Shown in pieces: positions 7,575 through 17,900 of a stretch of 52,502 nt of DNA (position 1 is its first letter; every line of letters starts with the position of its first letter). The stretch is from Acidobacteriota bacterium (lineage in GTDB: Bacteria; Acidobacteriota; JAAYUB01): NCBI GenBank assembly GCA_018001935.1, contig JAGNHB010000040.1, positions 1-52,502 on the forward strand. The letters are read 5' to 3'. The notes beneath the pieces are model-generated. The model did no database searches and had not been told where the DNA came from. It worked only from the letters and a program-made list of their open reading frames with translations. The position numbers and the translations under genes are program-made.

Positions 7575-10133
7575 TCAGCCCCAGTGGGTGAGGTTCATGG
7601 CGAGCTGGGAGACCAGCAGGCTGTGGAAGGGCAGCACCCGGATGGCGAAGCCGAACTTGCCGGTCTTGATGCAGCGGATCTCGCCGGAGAACCGGTGAAC
7701 CCCCGCGGGGGAGTCCCCCATGAAAAGGAGGGGTTCCACCTCGCGCTCGATGAACTCGTCGTTCGTGTCGGTGGGGCCGTAGTAGACGTCCACTTCCACG
7801 TCGTCCGGCGACAGGCCGCCGAGATCGAGTTCCACGGTGACGCGGATGGTGGACCCGATGGGGTAATCCCCGTTCCGGTTGTAGGACACGTCCAGGATGC
7901 GGATCTTGTTCCACTGTTCCCGGACCTTCCGCTTCCACTGGGCAAGTTCGCGGGACCGGGCGCACCCCTCCGACGAGAGGATCTGCCACTGGAGGGCGGC
8001 CTCCACGTAGAACTTCTCCACGTACTCCTCCACCATCCGGTGGGTGTTGAACTGCGGGATGAGGTTCTTCATGGCGGTCTTCATCAGCCGGATCCACCCG
8101 CGGGGGAGGTTGTCCATGCCCCGCTCGTAGAACAGCGGGACGATTTCCCGCTCGAGGAGGGTGTAGATGGACTCGCTCTCCACCTCGTCCTGGTACTCGG
8201 TGTCCACGTACTCCTCGCCGTGGCCGATGGCCCAGCCGTTCTCGCCGTTGTAACCCTCGTCCCACCAGCCGTCCAGGATGCTCATGTTCAGGCCGCCGTT
8301 GGGCGTCACCTTCATGCCGCTGGTCCCGCACGCCTCCATGGGCCGCCGGGGGTTGTTGAGCCAGATGTCCACGCCCTGCACCAGGTAGCGGGCCACGTTC
8401 ATGTCGTAGTCTTCCATGAACACCACGCGGTGGCGGAAGTCCTCCCGCTTGATCAGGTGGATGATCTGGCGGATGATCTCCTTCCCGGGCGTGTCCTTGG
8501 GGTGCGCCTTCCCGGCGATGATGATCTGGACGGGGCGGGCGGGGTCGTTGAGGATGGCGGACAGCCGGTCGGGGTTCCGGAAGATGAGGTTGCCCCGCTT
8601 GTAGGTGGCGAAGCGCCGGGCGAAGCCGATGGTGAGGGCTTCGGGGTTGAGGACCTCGTTGGAGAGCGCGATCTCCTTCTTGGCCGCGCCGCGGCGGGTC
8701 AGCTGCTGTTTGAGCCGCCGGCGGGCGAAGGCCACCAGGCGCTCGCGGCGCCGTTCGTGGGTGCGCCAGAGCTCCGAGTCGGGGATGCGCTCCACCCGCT
8801 CCCAGACGCGCTGGAGGTCGGGGTCCACCGCCCAGTTGGGACCGAGGTAGCGCTGGTAGAGCGTGGCCATCTCGTTGGAGATCCAGCTCGGGATGTGGAC
8901 CCCGTTGGTGATGTGGGTGACGGGGATGTCCGGGTCGGGGAGCACCGGCCACACGCTGCTCCACATCTTCCGGGAGACGGAGCCGTGCAGACGGCTGACG
9001 CCGTTGTTGTGGGCGGAGAGCTGCAGGGCCAGCACGGGCATGTAGAACGACTCGGTCCCGTCGGCGCCCGTGAGGCTGCCCAGGTTGTAGAGTTCCTGGA
9101 AGCTGATCCCCAACTGCCGGGCGTAGGTGGTGAAGTACTTCTCCATGAGGTAGCGGGGGAACATGTCGTTCCCGGCCGGGACCGGCGTGTGGGTGGTGAA
9201 GGTGTTGCTGGCGAACACCGCCTCGCGGGCGGCGTCGAAGGAGATCCCGTGCTCCTCCATGAGGAGCCGGATGCGCTCCAGGCTCGCGAAGGCCGAGTGC
9301 CCCTCGTTCATGTGGTAGACCGACGGGTGAATGCCGAGTTCCCGAAGCGCCCGGACGCCGCCGATCCCCAGGAGGATCTCCTGGCGGATGCGCATCTCCA
9401 GGTCGCCGCCGTAGAGTTCGGCCGTGATGTCACGGACGTCGGGCGGGTTTTCGGGGATGTTGGTGTCGAGGAGGTACAGCGGGATGCGCCCCACCTGGAC
9501 CTTCCAGACCTTGGCGCGGACCGGGGTCCCGGCCATCTCCACCGTGATGCAGACGTCCTCGTTCCGTTCGTTGCGCACGGGCAGGACGGGCATGTTGTAG
9601 AAGTCGTTGGCGGGGTAGTACTCCTGCTGCCAGCCGTCGTTGTTGAGGTACTGCTGGAAGTAGCCCTTCTGGTAGAGGAGCCCGACGGCCTTGAGGGGGA
9701 GGCAGAGGTCGCTGGCGGACTTGAGGTGGTCGCCCGAGAGGATCCCCAGGCCGCCGGAGTAGAGCACCAGGCTCTCCGTCAGGCCGTACTCGGCCGAGAA
9801 GTAGGCGATCTGGAAGTCGGTGGGCCGCTCCAGGTTGTAGTCGTACTTCTGGCTGACGTCCATGTAGCGGTTGAAGATCTCCTCCATCCGGTCCATCTGC
9901 GAGAGGAAACCCTCGTCCGTCAGGATTTCGTTGATCTTGTCCTGGCTCAACAATCCCAGGAAAAGAACGGGATTGTGCGAGCACGTCTCCCAGAGTTCGG
10001 GGTCGATCCGGTGAAAGAGGAGCACGGCGTCCTGGTTCCAGCTGAACCAGACGTTGTAACCGATCTTCTTGAGCGCGTTCAGCCGGAACGGGAGGTTGGG
10101 GACGACCCGGAAACGGCGGATGATCTTTCTCAT
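7575..10133 (-). CDS. glgP: Alpha-glucan phosphorylase (GT35)
   Basis: This 852-residue enzyme carries out phosphorolysis of glycogen or maltodextrin to glucose 1-phosphate in the cytoplasm. An N-terminal DUF3417-type region (LNALKKIGYNVWFSWN) is followed by the catalytic GT35 domain. Seen: YFSAEYGLTESLVLYSGGLG, YHMNEGHSAF, THTPVPAGNDMF, ITNGVHIPSWIS, GFARRFATYKRGNL and the PLP-binding block ACGTSGMKVTPNGGLN, with K608 as the expected PLP lysine. Length and motifs fit the short, divergent phosphorylase type found in Thermotoga and many deep-branching bacteria. The chosen ATG at 10133 opens the conserved MRKIIRRFRVVPNLP; a longer frame reaches 10196. A TATAAT lies at 10173-10168. Confidence 0.95.
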   Translation of the reverse strand: MRKIIRRFRVVPNLPFRLNALKKIGYNVWFSWNQDAVLLFHRIDPELWETCSHNPVLFLGLLSQDKINEILTDEGFLSQMDRMEEIFNRYMDVSQKYDYNLERPTDFQIAYFSAEYGLTESLVLYSGGLGILSGDHLKSASDLCLPLKAVGLLYQKGYFQQYLNNDGWQQEYYPANDFYNMPVLPVRNERNEDVCITVEMAGTPVRAKVWKVQVGRIPLYLLDTNIPENPPDVRDITAELYGGDLEMRIRQEILLGIGGVRALRELGIHPSVYHMNEGHSAFASLERIRLLMEEHGISFDAAREAVFASNTFTTHTPVPAGNDMFPRYLMEKYFTTYARQLGISFQELYNLGSLTGADGTESFYMPVLALQLSAHNNGVSRLHGSVSRKMWSSVWPVLPDPDIPVTHITNGVHIPSWISNEMATLYQRYLGPNWAVDPDLQRVWERVERIPDSELWRTHERRRERLVAFARRRLKQQLTRRGAAKKEIALSNEVLNPEALTIGFARRFATYKRGNLIFRNPDRLSAILNDPARPVQIIIAGKAHPKDTPGKEIIRQIIHLIKREDFRHRVVFMEDYDMNVARYLVQGVDIWLNNPRRPMEACGTSGMKVTPNGGLNMSILDGWWDEGYNGENGWAIGHGEEYVDTEYQDEVESESIYTLLEREIVPLFYERGMDNLPRGWIRLMKTAMKNLIPQFNTHRMVEEYVEKFYVEAALQWQILSSEGCARSRELAQWKRKVREQWNKIRILDVSYNRNGDYPIGSTIRVTVELDLGGLSPDDVEVDVYYGPTDTNDEFIEREVEPLLFMGDSPAGVHRFSGEIRCIKTGKFGFAIRVLPFHSLLVSQLAMNLTHWG

Positions 10134-10222
10134 GCAAACCCCCGGCGGAAGTGTGGCACAAAGGCGGATTATACCAGAACCCGCCCGCCGGCGCATCTTT
10201 TTCGAGAGAGGGCTCGCCGCGC

Positions 10223-10251
10223 TTGCGCCCGGGGCGCCGTCCCGCTAGAAT
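10223..10251 (+). promoter_or_regulatory. Candidate sigma-70 promoter for the DUF6599-like gene
   Basis: TTGCGC (10223-10228) is followed after 17 bp by TAGAAT (10246-10251), 74 bp before the ATG at 10325. Confidence 0.5.
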
Positions 10252-10324
10252 GCCCCTTGGGCTGCAAGGAGACGGAAGTGCACGGAGCCCGTCCGTCCGA
10301 AGTCTGCCCGATGAGGATAAACCC

Positions 10325-11266
10325 ATGAACCCGAAACACCGTCTTTCCCCCCTCCGGATCACGTTGCTCTGTGGGGTCTCGGTCCTGCTGTCGGCGGGAG
10401 GGCCGGCGGCGCCCGCCCCTCCGGGCCCGGTCGCCGAGAAGGCCCCACCGGTTGCGGACGCGATGGTCCGGCTCCTCCCCGCGCCGTCCGACCTGGGGGG
10501 CTGGGGTCTCACCGGGATCGACCGGGTCTACCGGGGGAGCGAACTCTACGGCTACATGAACGGCGGGGCGGAACTCTTCCTGGAGTGCGGTTTCGACCGG
10601 CTGGTGGTCCGGGAGTACACGAAAGGCGAGGCCGAACTGGGGGTCGAGCTCTACCGGATGACGGAGCCCGCGGCGGCCCTGGCGATCTATCTCGCGAAGT
10701 GCGGGAAGGAGGAGCGCGTCGAGGGGCTGCCCGAGCGTCACGCGGGCGGCCGCTTCCAGTTGATGTTCGTCCGGGGGGCCTACTTCGTCAACCTGATCAA
10801 CGGCGGCGGCAGCCCCGGGAACCTTCCCGTCATGGCCGACCTCGCCCGGCGGATCGCCGCGAAGCTCCCCCGGGGCGTGCCGGTCCCGGCCGAGAAGATC
10901 CTGCCCGAAAAAGACCGGGTCCCCGGGAGCCTCCGCCTCCTGCGGGGCGCCCTGTCCCTGGACCTCTTCTACACCCTGGGGACGGGGGACGTCCTCCAGC
11001 TGAAAGGGCGGGCCACGGGCGCCGCCGCCGTCTACCGCGAGGCCGACGGGAAGAACCGCCGCCGGCTGGCCGTGGTCTACCCCGCCGCCGCGCAGGCCCG
11101 CCAGGCGCTGGAGAACCTGCGGGCCGGGCTGGACGAGACCCTCAAGGCGGAACCCTCGCCCGCGGGCACCCTTTCCTTCGTCGACAGCCTCGGCCTCCGC
11201 GGCCGGGCCGCCGTCACCGGCAGGCGCCTCGAGATCCGCCTGGACCTGCCGAAAGGGCGGCCGTGA
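10325..11266 (+). CDS. Secreted DUF6599-like protein
   Basis: This 313-residue protein has an N-terminal signal sequence (residues 10-27, LRITLLCGVSVLLSAGG) and one alpha/beta domain. Recognisable blocks are LLPAPSDLGGWGL, YRGSELYGYMNGGAELFLE and a central VELYRMTEPAAALAIY. This arrangement matches what I recall as DUF6599, a family frequent in Acidobacteriota with no known function. Most of the protein after the signal should be outside the cytoplasmic membrane; no lipobox cysteine is visible. The start at 10325 was chosen because upstream codons contain the promoter and no signal. It is divergent from glgP. The family call is from memory, so treat the number with caution. Confidence 0.7.
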   Translation: MNPKHRLSPLRITLLCGVSVLLSAGGPAAPAPPGPVAEKAPPVADAMVRLLPAPSDLGGWGLTGIDRVYRGSELYGYMNGGAELFLECGFDRLVVREYTKGEAELGVELYRMTEPAAALAIYLAKCGKEERVEGLPERHAGGRFQLMFVRGAYFVNLINGGGSPGNLPVMADLARRIAAKLPRGVPVPAEKILPEKDRVPGSLRLLRGALSLDLFYTLGTGDVLQLKGRATGAAAVYREADGKNRRRLAVVYPAAAQARQALENLRAGLDETLKAEPSPAGTLSFVDSLGLRGRAAVTGRRLEIRLDLPKGRP

Positions 11267-11342
11267 GGGGAAAGGCTGTAGGCTTGAGCGCCTCCAGAGG
11301 CAAATGAACAACCATTGATGCCCTCGCAAGCAGTCCTGGTTG

Positions 11343-11437
11343 TGATCTCACAGAGGCGCGGAGGCACGGAGAAGAATCATAAGGGCTGTTGATTCTGTTA
11401 AATACGATTTGCGTTTCTCCGTGCCCCCGTGAGAGAA
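11343..11437 (+). repeat. Interspersed palindromic repeat family A, copy A1
   Basis: The arms TCTCACAGAGGCGCGGAGGC and TTTCTCCGTGCCCCCGTGAGA face each other around an AT-rich centre containing ATCATAAG and TAAATACGATTTGC. About 95 bp match copy A2 near 22240, including the centre. Confidence 0.8.
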
Positions 11438-11752
11438 ATGAACTTTTTGCGAACGCATCACAATGGGGAAGAACGGTTTGCTCCCGCCGCCTTCGAGGCG
11501 GGTTTGCTCCGGCGAGGCGACGGCTCGTCCCCGGAACGCGGCCGCGGGGGGAAAAATGCACCCTGAAAGGGTGCGGGGAAGGCGGATTGTTCCGGGCCGC
11601 TGCTCCCTGGACCGGAAGGCCGGCCCCGGAGATGACGGGCCGCGGTGGGCGCCGTGATGAAACCGAGGCGCGAAGGGACCGAAGGAAAAGGCTAAGCCGA
11701 CGCGGCAGGCCACGCTGGCGGGGTATGCGGCACAAGCAAGCTTTATAGCGGT

Positions 11753-11830
11753 CTTTCTTTGCGAGCCTGGCGCCTTGGCGGGAGACGATCCGGATTCTGG
11801 TCTCGCCAAGGCACGGAGGCACAGGGAAGG
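11753..11830 (+). repeat. Repeat family C/A mosaic
   Basis: CTGGCGCCTTGGCGGGAGA (11766-11784) faces TCTCGCCAAGGC (11801-11812), which then continues as ACGGAGGCACAGGGAAGG like an arm of family A. A related arm is at 14096-14133. Confidence 0.6.
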
Positions 11831-12030
11831 AGCGTCTCCGATCACGGTCAACAGGCCGAGCGCCATTTCCGTTCTCCTGTCTCCCGACGACGGCCTTCTG
11901 ACAGCTGTCCCATTCTCCTGCCTTATGGGTTCTGTTTTCTGAATTCCGAATGATGCGTTCGTGTGGTTCGGGGTTCGATTTGTAATAGAATTCAAAGCAG
12001 GATTCGCAAACGTTCCTGTCGGAGGTTGCT

Positions 12031-14094
12031 TTGAATAGACTCTGGATGGCCTTCCTGCTTTTCCAGTCGGTGCTGGTCGCCGCAACGCCGGCCGCTGACG
12101 GGGGGGAAATGCGCAAGACCCTCCCCCCGGAGGTGACGGTCCTGGGCGTGAGGGAACTGGACGGCCGCGCCTGGCTGGCCACCTCGGACGGCGCCTGGCG
12201 GGTGGAACGGGACGGCCTGCACCGCGTCCCGGGAACCGCCGGGCAGACCGTCTGGTCCCTCTGGAAGGCGGCAGGGTCCGTCTGGTTGGTCACCACCCGC
12301 GGCGCCTGCCGCCTGGAGGGGGAGACCCTCCGCCGGTTCCCGGACGAGGACCTGCGCGCGTTCGGCGTCCACGAGGCGGCCGGGCGGGCCTGGGTGAGCA
12401 CGGAAACCGGCACCTGGCTGGTGGAAGGAGACCAGGTGCGGAACATCCTCCCGAGAGAAGCGTTTGTCAGCAACATCCGGGACCTCGGAAGTGTTACCTG
12501 GATCGAGACCTTCACCGGGCTTTTCCGCTTCGATGGAAAGGAGGTCCGGCCCGTCCTGTCCACCAATACCCGGAAAGCGAGCCTCTTCCCCATTGACGGC
12601 TCCGTCTGGGTTGCAACTCCCGACGGGGCCGTGGAGACCCGCCGCGGGGAGGTGGTCCGGACGGTGCTGGCCGGGAAGAAAATCCGCACCATCGTGAAGG
12701 CGGGCCGGGACCTCTGGTTCGGCACGCGCGACGGGGCCTGGCGCCTCCGCGGAAACGATTTCCGCCAGGTTCTCGCGCTCGAGGACGATCCCGAGACCGA
12801 TTCCGCGTCCGCGGGCATCCTCGACGTCCTGCCGGCGAAAGGCGGCGCGTGGCTCCTCGGGGAAAAGCTGTACCGGGTCCGGAAGGATGAAATTGTGCGT
12901 CGGGAGGATGTGGACTGCACCTGGGGGGGGACCGCCCGTTACGTCGGCAACACACTGATCGTGCTCTCGGCCGAGGACGATTGCATCCTCCGGATTGGGA
13001 AAACCACCCGCAAAGAGGACGTGGATTTCCTGGACGGCGTCCCAGACATCGTGATCCTTCCAGGCCGGAAGGTTTTGTGGGTCTGCAAAGAGGAAGGGAT
13101 CTACGGCATCGGGGAAACCGTGACCCGGCGATACCTGGAGGACACCCGGATCCTGGACGCCGTCCTGGTCGGGGAGGACCTCTGGTGCGCCACCCTCAAC
13201 GGCGCCTACCGCATCCGGGGGGAGAAGGTCGAGCGCATCCCCGACCTCGACTGCGAGTTCCTGTCGGTCGAAACCGCGGAGGGGAAAGTCTGGCCGCTGA
13301 TGTATCGGGGGAATCTGTTCCGGTTCGGCACGGGGTGCTGCACGCCGCTGAGCACCGTTCCCCGGGGTTGGGAGGAATGCGGCCTGATCGGAGGACTTTG
13401 CGTCACCTTGCGCGGTACCGCCCTGTCCGCTGCCGTGCGTCCGAAACATCCCCGGGACACCGACACGGACCACCTCGACTTCGATATCGAGTTCGAGTTC
13501 GAGATGACCAACGAGACGTCCACCCCGCTGATCGCGATCGACGCCGAGCAGCCGTACGAAGGTACGGAAAGGACCTTTCGCTTCTGGATCGCGGGGATCC
13601 ACCTGGCTTCGACGCGGGAGAAGGCGCTGGAAGGCAATTATCTGGATGCACCGGACTATCTTTTCACATGGCCGGAAGACGAACGGACTCCCGCCTGGAG
13701 CCATCTGCGCTGCCGGCTCGACCAGCCCGCGGCGCCCGGCGATTTGACGCGGATCCTCAACCCGGGGGAATCATTCCGTTTTCAGGAAACCTGTTTATTC
13801 CGCGTTCACAAGAATTATCTTCCTGTTGACCTCGGGGGGAGGGCCGCTGGTGTGTCCTCCGCACCATTGTGGGCCAGGGTGGTTCTGGACCTGTGGTCCA
13901 GCAACCTGGAATTCGACCACACGATGCGGATGCAGGTGGTGCTGCAGCGGCGATGGGCGAATCAGGGGGTCCTTCTCGTGGGAAACGCATTGACGTCCCA
14001 ACCAATACCGTTGGATTTCAATGTTTTGCTGAAAGGGTCGCTCGCCCCGGCGCCGTCTCATCCCAGCCCCTCCGGTTCGAAGGGCGGGGATTGA
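12031..14094 (+). CDS. Secreted beta-propeller-type protein with a unique C-terminal domain
   Basis: This 687-residue protein starts at a TTG (12031) with GGAGG five bases upstream and a signal peptide (MNRLWMAFLLFQSVLVAA). Residues about 35-420 carry repeats of the form VWLATSDGAWRVERDGLHRV, TGTWLVEGDQVRNI and DLWFGTRDGAWRLRGNDFRQV, spaced about 40 residues. They resemble the Reg_prop propeller blades found in sensor ectodomains. Residues about 440-660 form a separate acidic domain (DTDTDHLDFDIEFEFEMTNE) that I do not recognise. There is no transmembrane kinase part, so it is a free secreted protein, probably binding a ligand or partner. It is flanked on both sides by repeat-rich intergenic DNA. 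Confidence 0.7.
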   Translation: MNRLWMAFLLFQSVLVAATPAADGGEMRKTLPPEVTVLGVRELDGRAWLATSDGAWRVERDGLHRVPGTAGQTVWSLWKAAGSVWLVTTRGACRLEGETLRRFPDEDLRAFGVHEAAGRAWVSTETGTWLVEGDQVRNILPREAFVSNIRDLGSVTWIETFTGLFRFDGKEVRPVLSTNTRKASLFPIDGSVWVATPDGAVETRRGEVVRTVLAGKKIRTIVKAGRDLWFGTRDGAWRLRGNDFRQVLALEDDPETDSASAGILDVLPAKGGAWLLGEKLYRVRKDEIVRREDVDCTWGGTARYVGNTLIVLSAEDDCILRIGKTTRKEDVDFLDGVPDIVILPGRKVLWVCKEEGIYGIGETVTRRYLEDTRILDAVLVGEDLWCATLNGAYRIRGEKVERIPDLDCEFLSVETAEGKVWPLMYRGNLFRFGTGCCTPLSTVPRGWEECGLIGGLCVTLRGTALSAAVRPKHPRDTDTDHLDFDIEFEFEMTNETSTPLIAIDAEQPYEGTERTFRFWIAGIHLASTREKALEGNYLDAPDYLFTWPEDERTPAWSHLRCRLDQPAAPGDLTRILNPGESFRFQETCLFRVHKNYLPVDLGGRAAGVSSAPLWARVVLDLWSSNLEFDHTMRMQVVLQRRWANQGVLLVGNALTSQPIPLDFNVLLKGSLAPAPSHPSPSGSKGGD

Positions 14095-14973
14095 TTATGA
14101 TCTCGCCAAGGCGCCAAGCGCGCAAAGAAAGCCGGGCGCCAGGGGTGCGGCCAGGCGGCGCGAAAGCTTGCTTTCAACGGGTCGCCCCGCCTCCGGGGTG
14201 CCCGGATTCACACGATGACCCGAAACCGGCGACATCGCGGCCTTGTGTCCGTCCCTGAGAGACAGGAGCCCAATTTCCCGGAAGACCCCGCCATACTCTT
14301 GTCTCGTCCCGGGGGGACGAAAGAGCTTAGCCGGCGGGTGCTCCCCCGGCAGGGGGTGCTCCCGCCGGATGACGGGGCGGGGTGGGTTTTCGCGCGCCCC
14401 GGCGGGGCGCCGGAAAACCTTCCCCGGCGGACGGGGCTTCCGCGACCCGGCGGCCCGCGCGTTTCCGGCGCCGCCTCCGGGGCGCCGGTCCTCCTTGCGG
14501 CCGCCTTTTCCGGCGGGAACACCCCCTCCGGGGCAGTACCCGCCGACTAATTTCTTCAATCCCTTCGGGATAGGAATGACCCTGATGAACGGGGCCCCTC
14601 GTTCACCGCGGTCGAGGCACCCTCCGGAGGGTGGGTGTCCAGTTCCAGTTTCCGGTCACTGTCCATTCTGCCACGGGTCAACACCGTCTCACCCGCCGGT
14701 CCTCGTCGGGGTGAGGCGGGCTTCTTCACACCCAAAAGCCGCGGTTGTCCACACTTGGATTTTTTCTCCGAGAAGGGCGATTTTTCGTGGTTTTTTGCTT
14801 GACTTTTACCGGCTGCCCTGTTAAGTTCGTGCCAAATTTACGGATCAGTGAAAGATCAATTTCCGGTCCTTCGTCTTTATTCAAATGCAAAAGCATGTGT
14901 TGCGTCATTAGGGGATAACGTCACGGAATTCATTCTGGGATCAATGTATCGTCACCATTAAAGGGAGGTTGGG
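14095..14973. other. Hairpin-rich intergenic region
   Basis: No convincing gene is seen in these 879 bp. 14096-14133 is a family C repeat arm (CTCGCCAAGGCGCCAAGCGC). From 14250 to 14720 there is a run of GC-rich inverted repeats, for example GAACG/CGTTC (14587-14604) and the perfect 16-bp palindrome CACCCTCCGGAGGGTG (14618-14633). The last 200 bp turn AT-rich and lead to the C25 peptidase promoter region. Confidence 0.65.
14799..14827 (+). promoter_or_regulatory. Possible sigma-70 promoter of the C25 peptidase
   Basis: TTGACT (14799-14804) is followed after 17 bp by TAAGTT (14822-14827), a weak -10. It sits in the AT-rich stretch and would give a leader of about 140 nt before the ATG at 14974. 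Confidence 0.3.
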
Positions 14974-17900
14974 ATGAGTGTGAACCGTTTTGCGTGTGTT
15001 TTTCTGTTGCTGCTGCTGGCCACCGGCCTGGGTTTGTCCTACAAGGGTTACAGCGTGACCTGCCAGGACCAGGGCAACCTCGTGTTGACCTTCAACCTGG
15101 CGGATTACGCCGTGGAACCCTACCAGGCGGACGGCCAGACTTTCTCGAAGATCGCCTTCAACGGCAACGTCTGGACCCGGGAGAAGGGCTTCGCCGAACT
15201 GCCGGTCCTCAGCGCCTCGGTGCAGCTGCCGGCCCAGGGGAACTTCAAGGTGCAGGTGCTGGACGACCAGTTCGAATACGTCCAGCTGCACTACCCCCTG
15301 CTCCCCTCCAAGGGCGTGATCTACCGCAACCAGAACCCCGGCGAGATCCCCTACTGGATCGACCCGCAGACCTGGTCGCTGCCGATCTACCCCCAAAAGG
15401 CCCAAAAAGTCAGTGAACCCTACATCTACCGCGACATCCGCGGCTTGACCGTCTTCGTCTGCCCGATGCAGTACATGCCCCGGGAGGGGTTGCTGAAGGT
15501 GCACCGCACCCTCCGCCTGGCCCTGGTGCCCGACACCGCCCAGGAGAGCATCAACCCCGTCATCGTCCAGCGCCAGGGCGTGACGAAGGAGATGGACAGC
15601 GTTTACAGCGCCCTGTTCATCAACTACAACCCCCAGGCCGACTACGTCGCCGGGAACGGCCAGCTCTTCAACCACGAACTGGGCGAAAACGGCGAGATGC
15701 TGGTCATCTACACCAGCCGCGACGCCACCGCCATCCAGCCCTACATCACCTGGAAGCGGGAGAAGGGCTTCAAGGTCTCCACCCTGCAGGTGGCCACCGG
15801 GACCAACGTCAAGACCAACATCCAGAGCGCCTACACCGCCAACCCCAACCTGCTGTACGTTCAGCTGGTGGGCGACTGGGCGGACATCAAGTCCGACCTC
15901 GGGACCAGCAGCAGCGCCCCCACCGACCCCATGCTGGGCTGCGTGGCCGGCTCGGACAACTTCCCCGACCTGATCATCGGCCGCTTCCCCGCCGCCAGCG
16001 CCACCGAAGTGACCACCATGATCAACAAGGCCATCAAGTACGAGAAGAGCCCCAGCGGCACCTGGTACACCAAGGGCCTGGGCATCGGCAGCAGCGAGGG
16101 CGCGGGTGCCGGTGACGACGGCGAGATCGACTACGACCACATCGACGTCATCAAGGAAAACAAGCTCCTGCCCTACACCTACACCGCCGTGACCGAGGCC
16201 TACGGCAGCCCCACCGCCAGTTCCATCGCGACGGCCGTCAATGCCGGTCTGAGCGTGATCAACTACTGCGGCCACGGCTCCGACACCTACTGGGTAACCT
16301 CCGGCTTCAGCACCTCCAACGTCGCCTCCCTGACCAACGGCGACATGCTGCCGGTGATCTACTCGGTGGCCTGCGTCAACGGCACCTTCCACAAGACCAC
16401 CGAGTGCTTCGCCGAAAGCTGGTTGCGCAAGAGCGGCGGCGGCGCGGTGGCGGTCCTCATGGCCACCATCAACCTGCCCTGGACGCCGCCCATGCGGGGC
16501 CAGGACTACATGAACGACCTGCTCACCGGCGGGTACGACTACGCCGCGGGCCCCGGCGACGGCACTTCCACCACCTACGGCAAGACCACGTTCGGCAGCA
16601 CCGTGTTCAACGGCATGGTCCTGGCCTACGCCGAGAGCGCCGGAAGCGACGACCTGGACACCCTCAAGACCTGGACCATCTTCGGTGACGCCAGCGTGCA
16701 GGTGCGCACCGCCAACCCGACCACCATTGCCGTGAGCAACACCACCGTGCAGAGCGGCGTTGCCTTCACCACCAAGGTCACCGCCGGCGGCGCGGCCGTG
16801 GCGGGCGCCCGGGTGACCCTGAGCCAGGGGACCGCCATGGTCACCGGCACCACCGACGCCAACGGCAACGTCACCCTCAGCCACGCCTTCACCTCCGGCA
16901 GCGTCACCCTGGTGGTCACCGGCCTCAACCTCACCACCATCTACCAGACCGTGACGGTCGGCGGCGGCGGCACCAACAACCCGCCCACGGCCAACTTCAC
17001 CTTCAGCGCCAGCAACCTGGCCGTGAACTTCACCGACTCCAGCACCGACAGCGACGGCACGATCGCCAGCCGCGCCTGGAACTTCGGCGACGGCGGCACC
17101 TCCACCGCGGCCAACCCGAGCCACACCTACGCCAGCGCCGGCACCTACAGCGTGCAGCTGACCGTGACCGACGACGACGGGGCCACCAACGCCGTGACCA
17201 AGAGCGTCACGGTGAGTTCCGCCGCGAACAACCCGCCCACGGCCAACTTCACCTTCAGCGCCAGCCAGTTGGCGGTGACCTTCACCGACTCCAGCACCGA
17301 CAGCGACGGCACCATTGCCAGCCGTGCCTGGAACTTCGGCGACGGGTCCACGTCCACCACCGCCAACCCGAGCCACACCTACGCCAGCGCCGGCACCTAC
17401 AGCGTGCAGCTGACCGTGACCGACGACGACGGGGCCACCAACGCCGTGACCAAGAGCGTCACGGTGAGCACGGGCATCACCGAGATCACCAACGGGCAGA
17501 CGATTTCGAGCCTGTCCGCCGCCAAGAGCACCTGGCTGAAGTACCGCATCAACGTCCCCTCCGGCGCCTCCAACCTCGTCATCTCCATCAGCGGCGGCAC
17601 CGGGGACGCGGACCTCTACACCAAGTACAACGCCGAGCCCACCACCAGCGCCTACGACTGCCGCCCCTACAAGTCCGGCAACACCGAGTCCTGCACGGTG
17701 GCCACGCCCAGCGCCGGCTACTACTACATCGGCCTCTACGCTTACGCCGCCTACTCCGGCGTCAGCCTGACGGCCAGCTACTCCACCACGGTCAACCAGC
17801 CGCCCACGGCCTCCTTCACGAAGACCGTCAGCAACCTGGTGGTGACCTGCACCGACACCAGCACCGACAGCGACGGCACCATCGCCAGCCGCAGCTGGAA

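Larger units (their letters stand above)
11267..12030. other. Gene-free, repeat-rich intergenic region
   Basis: I see no credible gene in these 764 bp. It holds repeat A1 (11343-11437), a GC-rich stretch with a perfect GCACCC/GGGTGC hairpin (11558-11574), and a mosaic of repeat families C and A (11753-11830). Short open frames here lack ribosome sites and are not conserved in character. Confidence 0.7.

Noticed and set aside
7527..10328. 933-residue open frame on the plus strand
   Set aside because: Antisense to alpha-glucan phosphorylase, whose motifs are complete; composition is a codon-bias shadow.
11214..12920. 568-residue open frame on the minus strand across an intergenic repeat region
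   Set aside because: It crosses repeat A1 and the start of the propeller gene and has no domain, ribosome site or signal.
14243..14824. Open frames of 60-190 residues in the hairpin-rich region
   Set aside because: Proline/arginine-rich readings of GC-rich inverted repeats without start signals.
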